A stretch of DNA of 64,000 nucleotides from Sinorhizobium fredii NGR234 (GCF_000018545.1 NC_012587.1:2884001-2948000); one strand, 5' to 3'; shown: positions 1-12,113, numbered from the stretch's first letter. The notes: a model not told the origin generated them from the letters alone. Numbers and translations: made by a program.

Positions 1-80
1 CGTTCCATCTGGTGGCCTTGCTGCTCGTCCTCGGCGGCATCGCGATCGCCGAGCGCGGCCGGCCGAAACCGCCACGGTGA
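1..80 (+). CDS. C-terminal end of a probable DMT/EamA-type membrane transporter (partial)
   Basis: Only the last 25 codons are present, reading in frame from base 3 to a TGA at 78-80. The residues (FHLVALLLVLGGIAIAERGR, then PKPPR) form a hydrophobic helix followed by a basic, proline-rich tail. This is how the tenth helix of drug/metabolite (EamA) transporters commonly ends. The protein would be an inner-membrane permease of unknown substrate. The family call rests on this short tail alone, so other polytopic proteins are possible. Confidence 0.4.
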   Translation, partial: FHLVALLLVLGGIAIAERGRPKPPR

Positions 81-104
81 CGCATAAATGGGCGATGCAG
101 GAAG

Positions 105-264
105 ACCCCTCCCCAACCCCTCCCCACAAGGGGGAGGGGTTTAAGACGCCGCCTCCGCTCCTTTCCCGCATCAACCCTTCCGGAGGCTCGGACGTCGGGA
201 AATTGTAGGCGGATGCAGCGGGCGCCAAGCCCCTCCCCCTTGTGGGGAGGGGTTGGGGAGGGGT
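105..264. repeat. 35-bp G/C-rich element in two perfect inverted copies (105-139 and 230-264)
   Basis: The copy at 105-139 is the exact reverse complement of the copy at 230-264, with about 90 bp between them. Each copy also contains its own C-run/G-run hairpin around a CACAAG core. The pair fills the gap between the transporter end and serA. It resembles the mosaic intergenic repeats of rhizobia (RIME-like); that family name is an inference. Confidence 0.75.
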
Positions 265-296
265 GAGGGTAAATCTTCAGAAGAGCGAGTGGCCGC

Positions 297-1892
297 TCAA
301 TCGACGTTGAACACCAACGGCTTTGCCTGGCGGACCGCCGGGTTCGCACGCAACTTGTCGAGCACCGCTTCGGAAACCGGCCCATCGACGTAAAGCAGTG
401 CGATCGCGTCGCCGCCCTGCTTTTCGCGGCCGAGTTGGAAGTTGGCAATGTTGACGTTGGCGTCGCCGAGGGTCGTGCCGATGAAGCCGATCATGCCCGG
501 AACGTCGGTGTTGGTCAGGTAGACCATGTGGTTGCCGACATCCGCATCGAGGTTGATGCCCTTGATCTGGATGAAGCGCGGCTTGCCGTCGGAGAAGACC
601 GTGCCGGCGACCGAGCGGGTCTGGTTCGCGGTCTTCACCGTCAGCTTGATGTAGCCGTCGAAGACGCCCGTCTTGTCGCGCTTGACCTCGGAAAGGATGA
701 TGCCCTTTTCCTTGATCATGATCGGTGCGGAAACCATGTTGACATCGGCCACCTGCGGACGGATCAGGCCGGCGAGAACGGCGCTGGTCAGCGCCTTGGT
801 GTTCATCGTCGCGGTCGAGCCGTCATAGAGAATCTCGATCTCCTTGATGGCGCTTTCCGTCACCTGCCCGACAAAGGCACCGAGAACGTCGGCAAGCCGG
901 ATCACCGGCTTGAGGATCGGCGCCTCCTCGGCGGTGATCGACGGCATGTTGATGGCGTTGCTGACGGCGCCCTTGACGAGGTAGTCCGCCATCTGCTCGG
1001 CAACCTGCAGCGCCACATTCTCCTGCGCCTCGGTGGTCGAGGCGCCGAGATGCGGCGTGCAGACGACGTTGGGCAGACCGAACAGAGGGCTCTCCGTGGC
1101 CGGCTCCACCTCGAAGACGTCGAAGCCCGCACCGGCAACGTGGCCGGACTTCAGCGCATCGGCCAGCGCCTTCTCGTCGACAAGGCCGCCGCGGGCGCAG
1201 TTGACGATGCGCACGCCGGGCTTCGTCTTGGCAAGTGCTTCGGCGCTGAGGATGTTGCGCGTCTTGTCGGTCAACGGCACGTGCAGGGTGATGAAATCCG
1301 CCTGCGCAAGCAGTTCGTCCAACTCGACCTTGACGACGCCCATCTCCTCCGCCCGCTCCTTCGACAGGAACGGATCATAGGCCAGCACGTGCATCTTCAG
1401 GCCGATCGCACGGGCGCAGACGATCGAGCCGATATTGCCGGCACCGATGACGCCGAGCACCTTGCCGGTGATCTCCACGCCCATGAACTTCGACTTTTCC
1501 CACTTGCCGGCCTGGGTGGAATTGTCGGCGGCGGGAAGCTGGCGGGCCACCGCGAACATCAGCGCGATCGCGTGCTCGGCGGTGGTGATCGAGTTGCCGA
1601 ACGGCGTGTTCATGACGATGATGCCGCGCCGCGAGGCGGCCGGGATGTCGACATTGTCGACGCCGATGCCGGCGCGGCCGACCACCTTGAGATTGGTCGC
1701 CTCGGCGATCAGCTTTTCCGTCACCTTGGTGGCGGAGCGGATGGCGAGGCCGTCGTAATTGCCGATGATCTCGGCGAGTTTCTCCTTGTCCTTGCCGAGC
1801 TTCGGCTGGAAATCCACTTCGACGCCGCGGTCGCGGAAGATCTGGACGGCGGTTTCCGACAGTTCGTCGGATACGAGAACGCGAGGTGCCAT
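297..1892 (-). CDS. serA: D-3-phosphoglycerate dehydrogenase
   Basis: SerA oxidises 3-phosphoglycerate to 3-phosphohydroxypyruvate with NAD, the first step of serine synthesis in the cytosol. The 531-residue protein has the catalytic fold split around a Rossmann domain (GVIGAGNIGS, about residues 147-156). The active-site Arg lies in NCARGG (about 234) and the catalytic His in CTPHLGAST (281). An intervening domain and a C-terminal ACT domain from about 455 follow, as in the long form of the enzyme. The reading frame is open upstream, but the ATG at 1892 follows an AAGGAGG ribosome site and matches family starts. It lies 79 bp downstream of serC, so the two probably form an operon. Confidence 0.97.
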   Translation of the reverse strand: MAPRVLVSDELSETAVQIFRDRGVEVDFQPKLGKDKEKLAEIIGNYDGLAIRSATKVTEKLIAEATNLKVVGRAGIGVDNVDIPAASRRGIIVMNTPFGNSITTAEHAIALMFAVARQLPAADNSTQAGKWEKSKFMGVEITGKVLGVIGAGNIGSIVCARAIGLKMHVLAYDPFLSKERAEEMGVVKVELDELLAQADFITLHVPLTDKTRNILSAEALAKTKPGVRIVNCARGGLVDEKALADALKSGHVAGAGFDVFEVEPATESPLFGLPNVVCTPHLGASTTEAQENVALQVAEQMADYLVKGAVSNAINMPSITAEEAPILKPVIRLADVLGAFVGQVTESAIKEIEILYDGSTATMNTKALTSAVLAGLIRPQVADVNMVSAPIMIKEKGIILSEVKRDKTGVFDGYIKLTVKTANQTRSVAGTVFSDGKPRFIQIKGINLDADVGNHMVYLTNTDVPGMIGFIGTTLGDANVNIANFQLGREKQGGDAIALLYVDGPVSEAVLDKLRANPAVRQAKPLVFNVD

Positions 1893-1971
1893 GGAGGCCT
1901 CCTTCAAATCAGGTCTGAACGGAATTGGGGGTGGCCTCGCCCTCAGGGAGAGCGAAGCAAATCGCATCGGA

Positions 1972-3150
1972 TCAGGCGGCGGCCTGCGAAAGCGTCGCCT
2001 TCTGGGTCTCGAAGGCCCAGGAGAGCCACGGCATCAGCGCGTCCATATCGGCTGTCTCGATCGTCGCGCCGGCCCAGATCCGAAGGCCGGAGGGCGCATC
2101 GCGATAGTGGCCGATATCGAAGGCAACGGCCTCCTTTTCGAGCAGGGCGACGACGCCCTTCGCGAACGCAGCCTGGCCGTCGGCATCGAGCGCCAAGACG
2201 TCCTTGTCGACGATCTTGAGGCAGACCGAGGTGTTGGAGCGGGTTTCCACCGTGTTCGCCAAGTTGGCAATCCACGCATTGGCGTCGACGAACCGATGAA
2301 TCGCGCCGGCATTCGCGTCTGCCCGGGCAATCAGGCCCTTGAGCCCGCCAACCGACTTCGCCCAGAGAAGCGCGTCGATATAATCCTCGACGCAGAGCAT
2401 CGACGGCGTGTTGATCGTCTCGCCTGTAAAGATGCCTTCGATCAGCTTGCCGCCGCTGGTCAGGCGGAAGATCTTCGGCAGCGGCCAGGCGGGCGCATAG
2501 GTCAGCAGCCGCTCGACGGCACGCGGCGAAAGAATGAGGACGCCGTGTGCACCCTCGCCGCCGAGGACCTTCTGCCAGGAAAAGGTGACGACGTCGAGCT
2601 TGGCGAAGTCGAGTTCCTGGGCAAAGGCGGCCGAGGTCGCGTCGCAGATGGTCAAGCCCTTGCGGTCCGCCGGGATGAAGTCGGCGTTCGGAACGCGCAC
2701 GCCCGAGGTCGTGCCGTTCCAGGTGAAGACGACGTCGCGGTCGAAATCGACCTTGGAGAGATCCGGAAGTTCGCCGTAGTCGGCCTCGAAGCGGCGGACG
2801 TCGGCGAGCTTCAGCTGCTTGACCACGTCGGTCACCCAGCCGGCACCAAAACTCTCCCAGGCGAGCATGTCGACGCCACGCGCGCCGAGCAGCGACCACA
2901 GCGCCATTTCGACGGCGCCGGTATCGGAAGCAGGCACGATACCGATGCGGTAGTCGGCCGGCACTTCGAGAATTTCGCGGGTGAGGTCGATGGCTTGCTT
3001 GAGCTTGGACTTGCCGATCTTGGCGCGGTGCGAACGACCGAGCGCGGCATCGGAGAGAGCTTCGAGCGTCCAGCCGGGACGCTTTGCGCAAGGACCAGAA
3101 GAAAAATGGGTATTTGCCGGGCGCACGGCCGGCTTGGCAGGCTTCGTCAT
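1972..3150 (-). CDS. serC: Phosphoserine aminotransferase
   Basis: SerC transfers an amino group from glutamate to 3-phosphohydroxypyruvate, giving O-phosphoserine; it may also serve pyridoxal phosphate synthesis. The 392-residue protein belongs to the longer alphaproteobacterial SerC subgroup. It has the N-terminal substrate motif [15 protein letters not shown] and the PLP-binding Lys at about 194 in [11 protein letters not shown]. It is the first gene of the serC-serA pair, placing steps two and one of serine synthesis together. The ATG at 3150 gives a normal family N-terminus. Confidence 0.96.
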   Translation of the reverse strand: MTKPAKPAVRPANTHFSSGPCAKRPGWTLEALSDAALGRSHRAKIGKSKLKQAIDLTREILEVPADYRIGIVPASDTGAVEMALWSLLGARGVDMLAWESFGAGWVTDVVKQLKLADVRRFEADYGELPDLSKVDFDRDVVFTWNGTTSGVRVPNADFIPADRKGLTICDATSAAFAQELDFAKLDVVTFSWQKVLGGEGAHGVLILSPRAVERLLTYAPAWPLPKIFRLTSGGKLIEGIFTGETINTPSMLCVEDYIDALLWAKSVGGLKGLIARADANAGAIHRFVDANAWIANLANTVETRSNTSVCLKIVDKDVLALDADGQAAFAKGVVALLEKEAVAFDIGHYRDAPSGLRIWAGATIETADMDALMPWLSWAFETQKATLSQAAA

Positions 3151-3299
3151 ATGCTATCCTCTCAGATAGAAGCCCCTCGTTGGGGAGGGGTGTCCCGCCG
3201 TCGGAAATATTGTGCGTCGGAGAGGAAGTCAAGCGACTTGTGTCGCGTATGGCACGATTTTTGGCGCTTCAAGCATATCGCGCGGGCTAGAGACGAGGT

Positions 3300-4118
3300 T
3301 CACCAGAGCGCGAAGCGCAGGCCTGCGCGGATTTCATGACGGGAGAGACCGTCATCGTAGCCCTTGGCGCCCTCCGACCCGGAGCTGAACATGTCGCCAT
3401 CGGCAATGTGCGAATAGCGATAGCCGACATCGAACTTCAGCCGATCGGTGATATCGTAGGAGACGCCCGCCATCAGGGCATAGGTGAAGCGCCAGCTGTC
3501 GCGCCCAACGTAGGAGGTGCCACCCGTCGCCCCAGAGCAGGCACCCCCGCCGGCGACGCAGACCGAGCCCTCATGCACCGTGTTCCAATCGATATGGGTT
3601 GCGCCGATGCCGGCGCCGACATAGGGCGTGAATCCGGCGAGCGTCGCCAGATCGACATAGCCGTTCGCCATCAGCCCGAGAGCGGAAAAATTGGCGCTGT
3701 GGGAGAGTGAGCAGGACGTACCGGCCCCCTCGCCCGCGCAAGGACTTGCCGAAACCAACGAGCCGTCGAAACGGCCCTCGAAATATTCGGCCGTCAGATC
3801 GGCACGGAACACGTCGCTGAAGCGATAGCCGAGGCCGATGGTGCCGGAGACCGGCTTGTCGAAGCGGGCGCTGTCGAACGGAACATTGCTGTAGCCGCCG
3901 GTGCCGCCGTCAAAATTCCGGTAGAAAGGATCGCCCTCGTCGAGCCAGCCCGAATAACCGATGTCGCCGCGCAGATAGAGGTTGCCGCCGTTATTCGCCT
4001 CCGGGGAAATGGTGATCTCCGGCGCGTCGAGAAGGTCTTCGTCATTCGCCGCGGCGAAGCCGGGCAGGAGCAGGCCGGCGCCGAGAACGATGCTGCAAAT
4101 CCCGTGCCGCCAATTCAT
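3300..4118 (-). CDS. Outer-membrane beta-barrel protein (Omp25/31-like porin family)
   Basis: The 272-residue protein starts with a Sec signal peptide (MNWRHGICSIVLGAGLL, cut near AAA-ND). Alternating barrel strands follow, such as YLRGDIGYSG, GLGYRFSDVF and FTYALMAGVSYD, and it ends in the aromatic outer-membrane signature RAGLRFALW. This fits the OmpA-like beta-barrel surface antigens common in rhizobia and Brucella. The ATG at 4118 is chosen over an upstream in-frame start because it begins the signal peptide. A perfect CtrA-type box lies about 80 bp upstream. It is followed in the same orientation by serC-serA. The exact role, structural or porin, cannot be read from sequence. Confidence 0.8.
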   Translation of the reverse strand: MNWRHGICSIVLGAGLLLPGFAAANDEDLLDAPEITISPEANNGGNLYLRGDIGYSGWLDEGDPFYRNFDGGTGGYSNVPFDSARFDKPVSGTIGLGYRFSDVFRADLTAEYFEGRFDGSLVSASPCAGEGAGTSCSLSHSANFSALGLMANGYVDLATLAGFTPYVGAGIGATHIDWNTVHEGSVCVAGGGACSGATGGTSYVGRDSWRFTYALMAGVSYDITDRLKFDVGYRYSHIADGDMFSSGSEGAKGYDDGLSRHEIRAGLRFALW

Positions 4119-4174
4119 GTCGCATGCCCTCGCCAGTCGCCGACGCCACGCCAAAGGCCTCGTGGCGGTTCGCG

Positions 4175-4223
4175 TTAACTATTGGCAGGGACAAGTTAAC
4201 CGGCGGTTAAGCATGTTTGTTAA
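4175..4223 (-). promoter_or_regulatory. CtrA-type box in a cluster of four TTAA motifs upstream of the first barrel gene
   Basis: TTAA occurs at 4175, 4196, 4207 and 4220. The middle pair forms TTAACCGGCGGTTAA (4196-4210), an exact TTAA-N7-TTAA, the alphaproteobacterial CtrA full site; read on the minus strand it is followed by C. It sits 78 bp before the ATG at 4118 and downstream of the preceding terminator. Binding is inferred. Confidence 0.6.
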
Positions 4224-4235
4224 CCGGCATGTCGC

Positions 4236-4268
4236 ACAAAAAGAAAGGGCCGCAGAAGCGGCCCTTTG
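4236..4268 (-). terminator. Intrinsic terminator after the second barrel gene
   Basis: On the minus strand AAAGGGCCGC pairs with GCGGCCCTTT around a short loop, followed by a T-rich run (TTTCTTTTT). It lies 25 bp past the stop at 4293, so the two barrel genes are probably separate transcripts. Confidence 0.8.
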
Positions 4269-4292
4269 GAATGCGCTTCGCCGAGCGCTCAA

Positions 4293-5057
4293 TCATTGCA
4301 GCGCGTAGCGCATGCCGAGCTTGAAATCGTGCGACGTGATGTCTTCGAAATGCATCGGGGCGTTGACGACACTGCCATCGTAGGCGCGGATATTGCCGGT
4401 CTTCGCGTCTCCGAGGTCGACGTAGCTGTAGCCGAAATCGATCGCCAGACGCTCGGTCGCCTGATAGGCGACGCCTGCATGCAGCGCCCAGGCAAAGTTC
4501 CAGGTCGGGTCTTCATCGGCATAGGCGACGCCGGCCATCGGCACGTTGATGTCGCGGAAGCCCGATATCGTGTTGCGCGACGCGCCGATACCGGCGCCGA
4601 CATAGGGCTTGACGCCGTACCAGTCGCCGATGTCGACATAGGCGTTGGCCATCAGCAGCCACTCCGACTTGGCGCCGTCATAGTCGTTGGTGTTGTCGAA
4701 TACGCCGTCACCGTCGCCGTCATAGCGGTCGAGGGCGGAGAAATCCGCCTTGCCGCGGTATTCGACGATACCGTCCATGCGTAGCCATTCATTGAACTGG
4801 TAGCCGATGCCCACGCCTGCCAGCGGCGCGCTGTCGAAGCTGCCCTCATCGACGAATTCATGAAGCGCGACGACGTCGAACAACTCATGCTCCATGCTGC
4901 CGAGCCGCTGGTTGCTCATGCCGAGGTGACCGCGTAGGTACCAACCACCGACGACGACAGGCGCCGGGTCGACCGGATCTTCAACGTAAAGGTCGGCGGC
5001 CAACGCGGGCGTGCCGCCCAGCCATGCAGCCACAACCGCAATCAAGGACTTCCTCAT
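4293..5057 (-). CDS. Outer-membrane beta-barrel protein (porin family), second tandem gene
   Basis: The 254-residue protein has a Sec signal peptide (MRKSLIAVVAAWLGGTPALA, cut before ADLYVEDP). Barrel strands include GWYLRGHLGMSN, GVGIGYQFNEWL and AWALHAGVAYQ, and it ends in the outer-membrane signature KLGMRYALQ. The mature N-terminus ADLYVEDP resembles Omp25/31-type proteins. It shares fold and layout with the neighbour at 3300-4118 but little direct sequence, so this is an old duplication or two family members side by side. The ATG at 5057 begins the signal peptide. A CtrA-type box lies 90 bp upstream, and a terminator follows the gene. Confidence 0.8.
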   Translation of the reverse strand: MRKSLIAVVAAWLGGTPALAADLYVEDPVDPAPVVVGGWYLRGHLGMSNQRLGSMEHELFDVVALHEFVDEGSFDSAPLAGVGIGYQFNEWLRMDGIVEYRGKADFSALDRYDGDGDGVFDNTNDYDGAKSEWLLMANAYVDIGDWYGVKPYVGAGIGASRNTISGFRDINVPMAGVAYADEDPTWNFAWALHAGVAYQATERLAIDFGYSYVDLGDAKTGNIRAYDGSVVNAPMHFEDITSHDFKLGMRYALQ

Positions 5058-5146
5058 GACATGCTCCGCGAATAGTCTTTCGGCGCCGGTAGTTCCACCG
5101 GACAGACCATGCAACTTCTGTTGCAACCAAAACTCGCACAGCTCGG

Positions 5147-5161
5147 TTAATATTGGATTAA
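5147..5161 (-). promoter_or_regulatory. CtrA-type box upstream of the second barrel gene
   Basis: TTAATATTGGATTAA is an exact TTAA-N7-TTAA; on the minus strand it reads TTAA-N7-TTAACC, matching the longer consensus. It is 90 bp upstream of the ATG at 5057, in the only AT-rich stretch nearby. CtrA control is an inference from the motif. Confidence 0.6.
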
Positions 5162-5211
5162 GTATAGAAATTTACTTCGTTTATTAAGATTTAGCGATTC
5201 GGCTGTTCCCA

Positions 5212-5239
5212 AAAGCAAAAGCCGGCAATAATGCCGGCC
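5212..5239 (-). terminator. Intrinsic terminator after glmM
   Basis: On the minus strand GCCGGC-ATTATT-GCCGGC is followed by TTTTGCTTTT, starting 34 bp past the glmM stop at 5272. Confidence 0.8.
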
Positions 5240-5271
5240 TCTGCAATGCGTTCTGGCTTGTCCGAAAACCC

Positions 5272-6624
<1,353 letters not shown>

Positions 6625-6983
6625 AAGAACTCCATCGTCCTGCTTCGGCAGGATCTCTTTTGCCGGCCGCGTCTGATTGCGTGCTCCACGACTGGTTTTC
6701 ATGTCCCCGGGACCTCGCCTGCGGGCCTTATCCAAGGCGGGATTGCCAACGCGATTGCGTTGCCGCCCCTCGCTCCAACTATAGAACGCCCCTTCCGGCC
6801 AAACCGGTGAATCGGGCGGCTTTGCGCCATCTTTGGCACAAATGCACAACAAACGGCAGCAACAGTATCATCAGAAATCATTACAGCCCGTTACCAAGCG
6901 CACTCGCTTCACGCCGCAAAAAACCGCCGCTCCTTTCGGAAGCGGCGGCTTGGTCTTCATAGCCTGCTTGCCACCGGCTGCAA
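6625..6983. other. Intergenic region between ftsH and glmM
   Basis: This 359-bp gap holds the ftsH terminator at 6917-6949. The rest presumably carries the glmM promoter, but I see no clear -35/-10 pair. ORFs across it are short overlaps of neighbouring frames with no recognisable protein. Confidence 0.6.
6917..6949 (-). terminator. Intrinsic terminator after ftsH
   Basis: On the minus strand CCGCCGCTTCC-GAAA-GGAGCGGCGG is followed by TTTTTTG, about 35 bp past the ftsH stop. Confidence 0.85.
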
Positions 6984-8921
<1,938 letters not shown>

Positions 8922-9020
8922 CGAACTCCCCGGAACCTGTGACAGCCCGCGCTTTCGCCGGGCTGCTGTATGGTCCTTAACATAGGGTTCCGGCAGCGCC
9001 TTGCCAAGGAAAACCGCCGG

Positions 9021-10358
9021 TTACCCTTCCATTTCTGTCAAACCATCATCAACCGGCGGCGCGGGGTATCGATCGCGCCCGAACAACAGCCCGATCGTAT
9101 CGGCCATGATCCTGTCGAAACCCGGCAAAAAGGTGTCGTATGGGCCGATCCGGCATTCGACCTTGGCCTCTGCGGCCGTGGAACCGAGGCTGCCGACATC
9201 CTCTGGCGCGACGCGCGGCGCCACCAGCGAAGCCCGCTTGGCAACCCCCTCAGGCAGGCCTGCGGCAAAAAGCCTCTGCCTCCACACCCCGCCCTCGGCC
9301 TCCGCGCAGATCGTCAGGGCGGTTCCAACGCTCGTGATGTTGAAACGCCCATCCCATGTGCCGCTCTCATTTGCGCCAATTCTCAAGGCCGGCAAGTTGC
9401 GTGGCTCCCGATAGAGATAGAGGCCGCTTCGCCGCCGATCGAATACCACGCGCCCCGCCGTCATGCGCCCGGCCTCGCCAGATCGCAGAAAGCCGGACAG
9501 ACGCTCGATCGTTGCGCGTCCCGGCAGGTGTTCACGGCCGCCGATGACCGCGCCAACAGTCATCAGGGCGCGGCGCCAATCGGGGTCGTCGATCCGACCG
9601 GCCTGCGCCGCCGCGACCTCGGCGACGAGACCCTCGTGAACACGCAGATGCTCGCCCAACAGGACAGCGGCTCTTGCCGAAGAGGCCATGCGCAGTTGTC
9701 CGCCCCGCCGAGGCGGCGGTGCGACGCCCGAAGCCGCTAGGCTGGCGCGCACCCGAGCCCGCTCGAACAGCGGATTTTCATTGCTCGGATCGTCGAACCA
9801 ACCAATGCCGCGGCCCCCCAGGTAGGCGCGAATATCGGCCCGTCGTAGCCCGAGGAACGGTCGCAGGACCCACGTGCGGCGTCCATAGAGCATGGCTGCC
9901 GCCATGCCTGCGCTGCCGTGTCCCTGTCCCTGGTCGCGCGCGCCGCGCATGGCGATCGTCTCGTTCTGGTCATCGAGCGTGTGCCCGGTGGCGATGCAGT
10001 CGGCCCGGAAGACGGCCGCCGCTTCGGCCAGCATGTCGTAGCGCTTGAGGCGCGCCGCCGCCTGAATGCCGGCGCGCGGCTTGTCGCCCGGCCAGCGGCA
10101 GACTTGATGGGGAATGCCGAGCCCGGCGCAGAATGCCCCGACGGCCGCAGCCTCGTCGGCGGAATCGGATCTCAGGGCGTGATCGACCGTGCAGGCGACG
10201 AGCGAGAACCCCTCGAAGTCCGCTGTCCCGAGCGCTGCGTGAAGCGCGACGAGAAGCCCCTTGGAGTCGCTGCCACCGGAGATGGCGACGAGAATCCGGC
10301 CTGGTTTGATAAAGGATCTTAGAAAACGTCTTGCCGCAGCGATGACGGCCTCTGGCAT
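9021..10358 (-). CDS. tilS: tRNA(Ile)-lysidine synthase
   Basis: TilS attaches lysine to C34 of the CAU-anticodon tRNA(Ile) using ATP, so that it reads AUA. The PP-loop motif SGGSDS is at residues 27-32, and the N-type ATPase core continues through GHTLDDQNETI and RPFLGLRRADIRAYL. The frame extends upstream to a TTG at 10379 inside cpoB, but the ATG at 10358 has a GAGG site 8 bases upstream and is preferred (445 residues). It starts 10 bp after the cpoB stop, so the two are probably cotranscribed. The C-terminal half is more divergent, as usual in alphaproteobacteria. Confidence 0.93.
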   Translation of the reverse strand: MPEAVIAAARRFLRSFIKPGRILVAISGGSDSKGLLVALHAALGTADFEGFSLVACTVDHALRSDSADEAAAVGAFCAGLGIPHQVCRWPGDKPRAGIQAAARLKRYDMLAEAAAVFRADCIATGHTLDDQNETIAMRGARDQGQGHGSAGMAAAMLYGRRTWVLRPFLGLRRADIRAYLGGRGIGWFDDPSNENPLFERARVRASLAASGVAPPPRRGGQLRMASSARAAVLLGEHLRVHEGLVAEVAAAQAGRIDDPDWRRALMTVGAVIGGREHLPGRATIERLSGFLRSGEAGRMTAGRVVFDRRRSGLYLYREPRNLPALRIGANESGTWDGRFNITSVGTALTICAEAEGGVWRQRLFAAGLPEGVAKRASLVAPRVAPEDVGSLGSTAAEAKVECRIGPYDTFLPGFDRIMADTIGLLFGRDRYPAPPVDDGLTEMEG

Positions 10359-10368
10359 TGGGTCGGCC

Positions 10369-11391
10369 TCAGCAGCCAAAGCGGCTCTGCTCGCTCGTCA
10401 CCTTCGCCCGAACCGCGGCCGATGCCTTGGGATAGCGCTTGTCCACCTCGCGCAAGGTGGCGCAGGCGGTTTCCTTGTTGTCGAGAGCCCCGAGCGACAT
10501 GCCAAGCTTGAGGAGCATCTCGGGTGCCTTGGGCGACTTGCCATAGGCCTGATGCGCGTTCAGGAAGGTCTTGGCGGCGTCGCTGTATTTACCCTGGGAA
10601 TACTGCGCTTCGCCCATCCAGAAGCTTGCGTCGGCCGCCTTTTCGCCCTCCGGAAAGGCGGCGAGATAGTCGCGGAACTCCTGCTCGGCCATGCCATAGT
10701 CGCCGGACAGAACATGGCCATAGGCCGACTGATAAAGATCGCCCGGATTGCTGAGGGAAGCGGTCTGCTGCTCGCTGCCGGGATTGGCGTTGAGGCCGCC
10801 ATTGCCTTGATCGGCGATCCCCGTGTCCACGCCGGGCAGCGTGGCGTTGGCGCCGGGCTCAGTGCCCGTGGTCGCCGATACAGGATTGCCGCTTTCGTCG
10901 AAGATGATCTGGCCGAGCGTGCTTGGCGGCGGTGCCGCCCCTGCCGCATTCGGATCGGCATCGGCCATGTTCGCGCCGTCCGCCGGGGCAGTCGTCGGGC
11001 TATCCGTCACCTCGGGGGTGACGGACGCCTGATCGCTGGACTTCGGCGTTTCAAGTGCGCCGCTTTTCTTGGAGGAGGATTTGCCGCTTTCCAGATCCTG
11101 GAAGCGGAACTCGTTGTCCTCCTGGAACTTCCGGATCTGCTCCTGCATCTGCAGGAGCTGGAAGCTCATTTCTTCGATACGCCCGTTGAGAGAGCGGATC
11201 TGTTCCTCGAGTTGGCCAATCCGGCCGACGTCGGCCGATTGCACCTTCACCACCGGCAGATCGCTCTTGCTGGCGGCATCGCCTTGGGTCGCGCGGTTCA
11301 GCAGCCCCGAGAGCGGCATGGCATTCGCCGTTTGGCCGAGGCCCGCAAGGGCCGCAAGACCAATCAGCCCTGCCACGACAAATTTCTTCAT
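10369..11391 (-). CDS. cpoB: Tol-Pal associated periplasmic protein CpoB (YbgF)
   Basis: CpoB links the Tol-Pal machine to peptidoglycan synthesis during division. The 340-residue protein has a signal peptide (MKKFVVAGLIGLAALAGLG, cut after ANA). A trimerising coiled coil follows (IGQLEEQIRSLNGRIEEM, about residues 50-95). Then come a low-complexity Ser/Pro/Ala/Gly linker and a C-terminal TPR domain (LYQSAYGHVLSGDYGMAEQEF onward). The linker is longer than in E. coli. The ATG at 11391 starts the signal peptide; the longer frame upstream is not used. It follows pal after a terminator. Confidence 0.93.
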   Translation of the reverse strand: MKKFVVAGLIGLAALAGLGQTANAMPLSGLLNRATQGDAASKSDLPVVKVQSADVGRIGQLEEQIRSLNGRIEEMSFQLLQMQEQIRKFQEDNEFRFQDLESGKSSSKKSGALETPKSSDQASVTPEVTDSPTTAPADGANMADADPNAAGAAPPPSTLGQIIFDESGNPVSATTGTEPGANATLPGVDTGIADQGNGGLNANPGSEQQTASLSNPGDLYQSAYGHVLSGDYGMAEQEFRDYLAAFPEGEKAADASFWMGEAQYSQGKYSDAAKTFLNAHQAYGKSPKAPEMLLKLGMSLGALDNKETACATLREVDKRYPKASAAVRAKVTSEQSRFGC

Positions 11392-11524
11392 CACATTTGT
11401 CCTGTTCGATAGATTGTTCCCGCCCCGGACCGCGCTCCGCTGTACATGCGACGATTCCATAGGGCGAGTGCCGCACAGTTTTCCAACTGCCGTGAAAAAG
11501 CAACGGAGTTCGGCCAAAGTGTGG

Positions 11525-11555
11525 TAAAAAAGAAAGGGCGGCCCACGGCCGCCCC
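11525..11555 (-). terminator. Intrinsic terminator between pal and cpoB
   Basis: On the minus strand GGGCGGCC-GTG-GGCCGCCC is followed by TTTCTTTTTT, starting about 30 bp after the pal stop. It would separate cpoB-tilS from tol-pal, at least partly. Confidence 0.8.
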
Positions 11556-11582
11556 TCCAAAATCATCGCAAATCGAGAGCGA

Positions 11583-12113
11583 TCAGCTTCCGGCGCCGCC
11601 GAGAACGGTGACGGCGCGGCGATTCTGCGACCAGCAGGAGATGTCGTCGCAGACGGCGACCGGCTTTTCCTTGCCGTAGGAGATCGTCCGCATGCGGTTC
11701 GCCGGAACGCCTTGGCCTGCGAGATACTCACGTGTCGCGGCAGCACGGCGGGCGCCGAGTGCCAGGTTGTATTCGCGCGTGCCGCGCTCGTCGGCATGGC
11801 CTTCGATGGTGATGGCATAGTTCGGATACTTCGCCAGCCACTGGGCCTGACGGGCGAGCGTCGCCTGCGCATCGGCGCGGATCGAGCTCGAGTCGGTATC
11901 GAAGAAGATGCGGTCGCCGACATTGACGGTGAAGTCCTGCTGCGAGCCCGGCGTCGCAGCGCCGGCACCGAGGCCGAGGCCGGCGGCGTCGTTCGGCAGG
12001 TTCTTCTTGGAAGCGCAGCCGGCGACGGCAAGGGTCATGACGAGGGCGAGCATGACGGGATTGCGGGCAATGGTCTGCATGCGGCTTGCTGCCGGGGTGT
12101 CAATTCGGCTCAT
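11583..12113 (-). CDS. pal: Peptidoglycan-associated lipoprotein Pal
   Basis: Pal anchors the outer membrane to peptidoglycan and is relocated by the Tol motor. The 176-residue protein has a lipoprotein signal ending in the lipobox LAVAGC (Cys about 33). A short Gly/Ala linker leads to an OmpA-like peptidoglycan-binding domain containing FDTDSSSIRADAQATL and IEGHADERGTREYNLALG. The ATG at 12113 is used. It lies 337 bp downstream of tolB, so it may have its own promoter. Confidence 0.96.
   Translation of the reverse strand: MSRIDTPAASRMQTIARNPVMLALVMTLAVAGCASKKNLPNDAAGLGLGAGAATPGSQQDFTVNVGDRIFFDTDSSSIRADAQATLARQAQWLAKYPNYAITIEGHADERGTREYNLALGARRAAATREYLAGQGVPANRMRTISYGKEKPVAVCDDISCWSQNRRAVTVLGGAGS

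Noticed and set aside
435..2219. 594-codon plus-strand frame across serA/serC
   Set aside because: It is antisense to two well-supported genes, rich in Arg/Gly/Asp/His as expected of a shadow frame in G/C-rich DNA, and matches no family.
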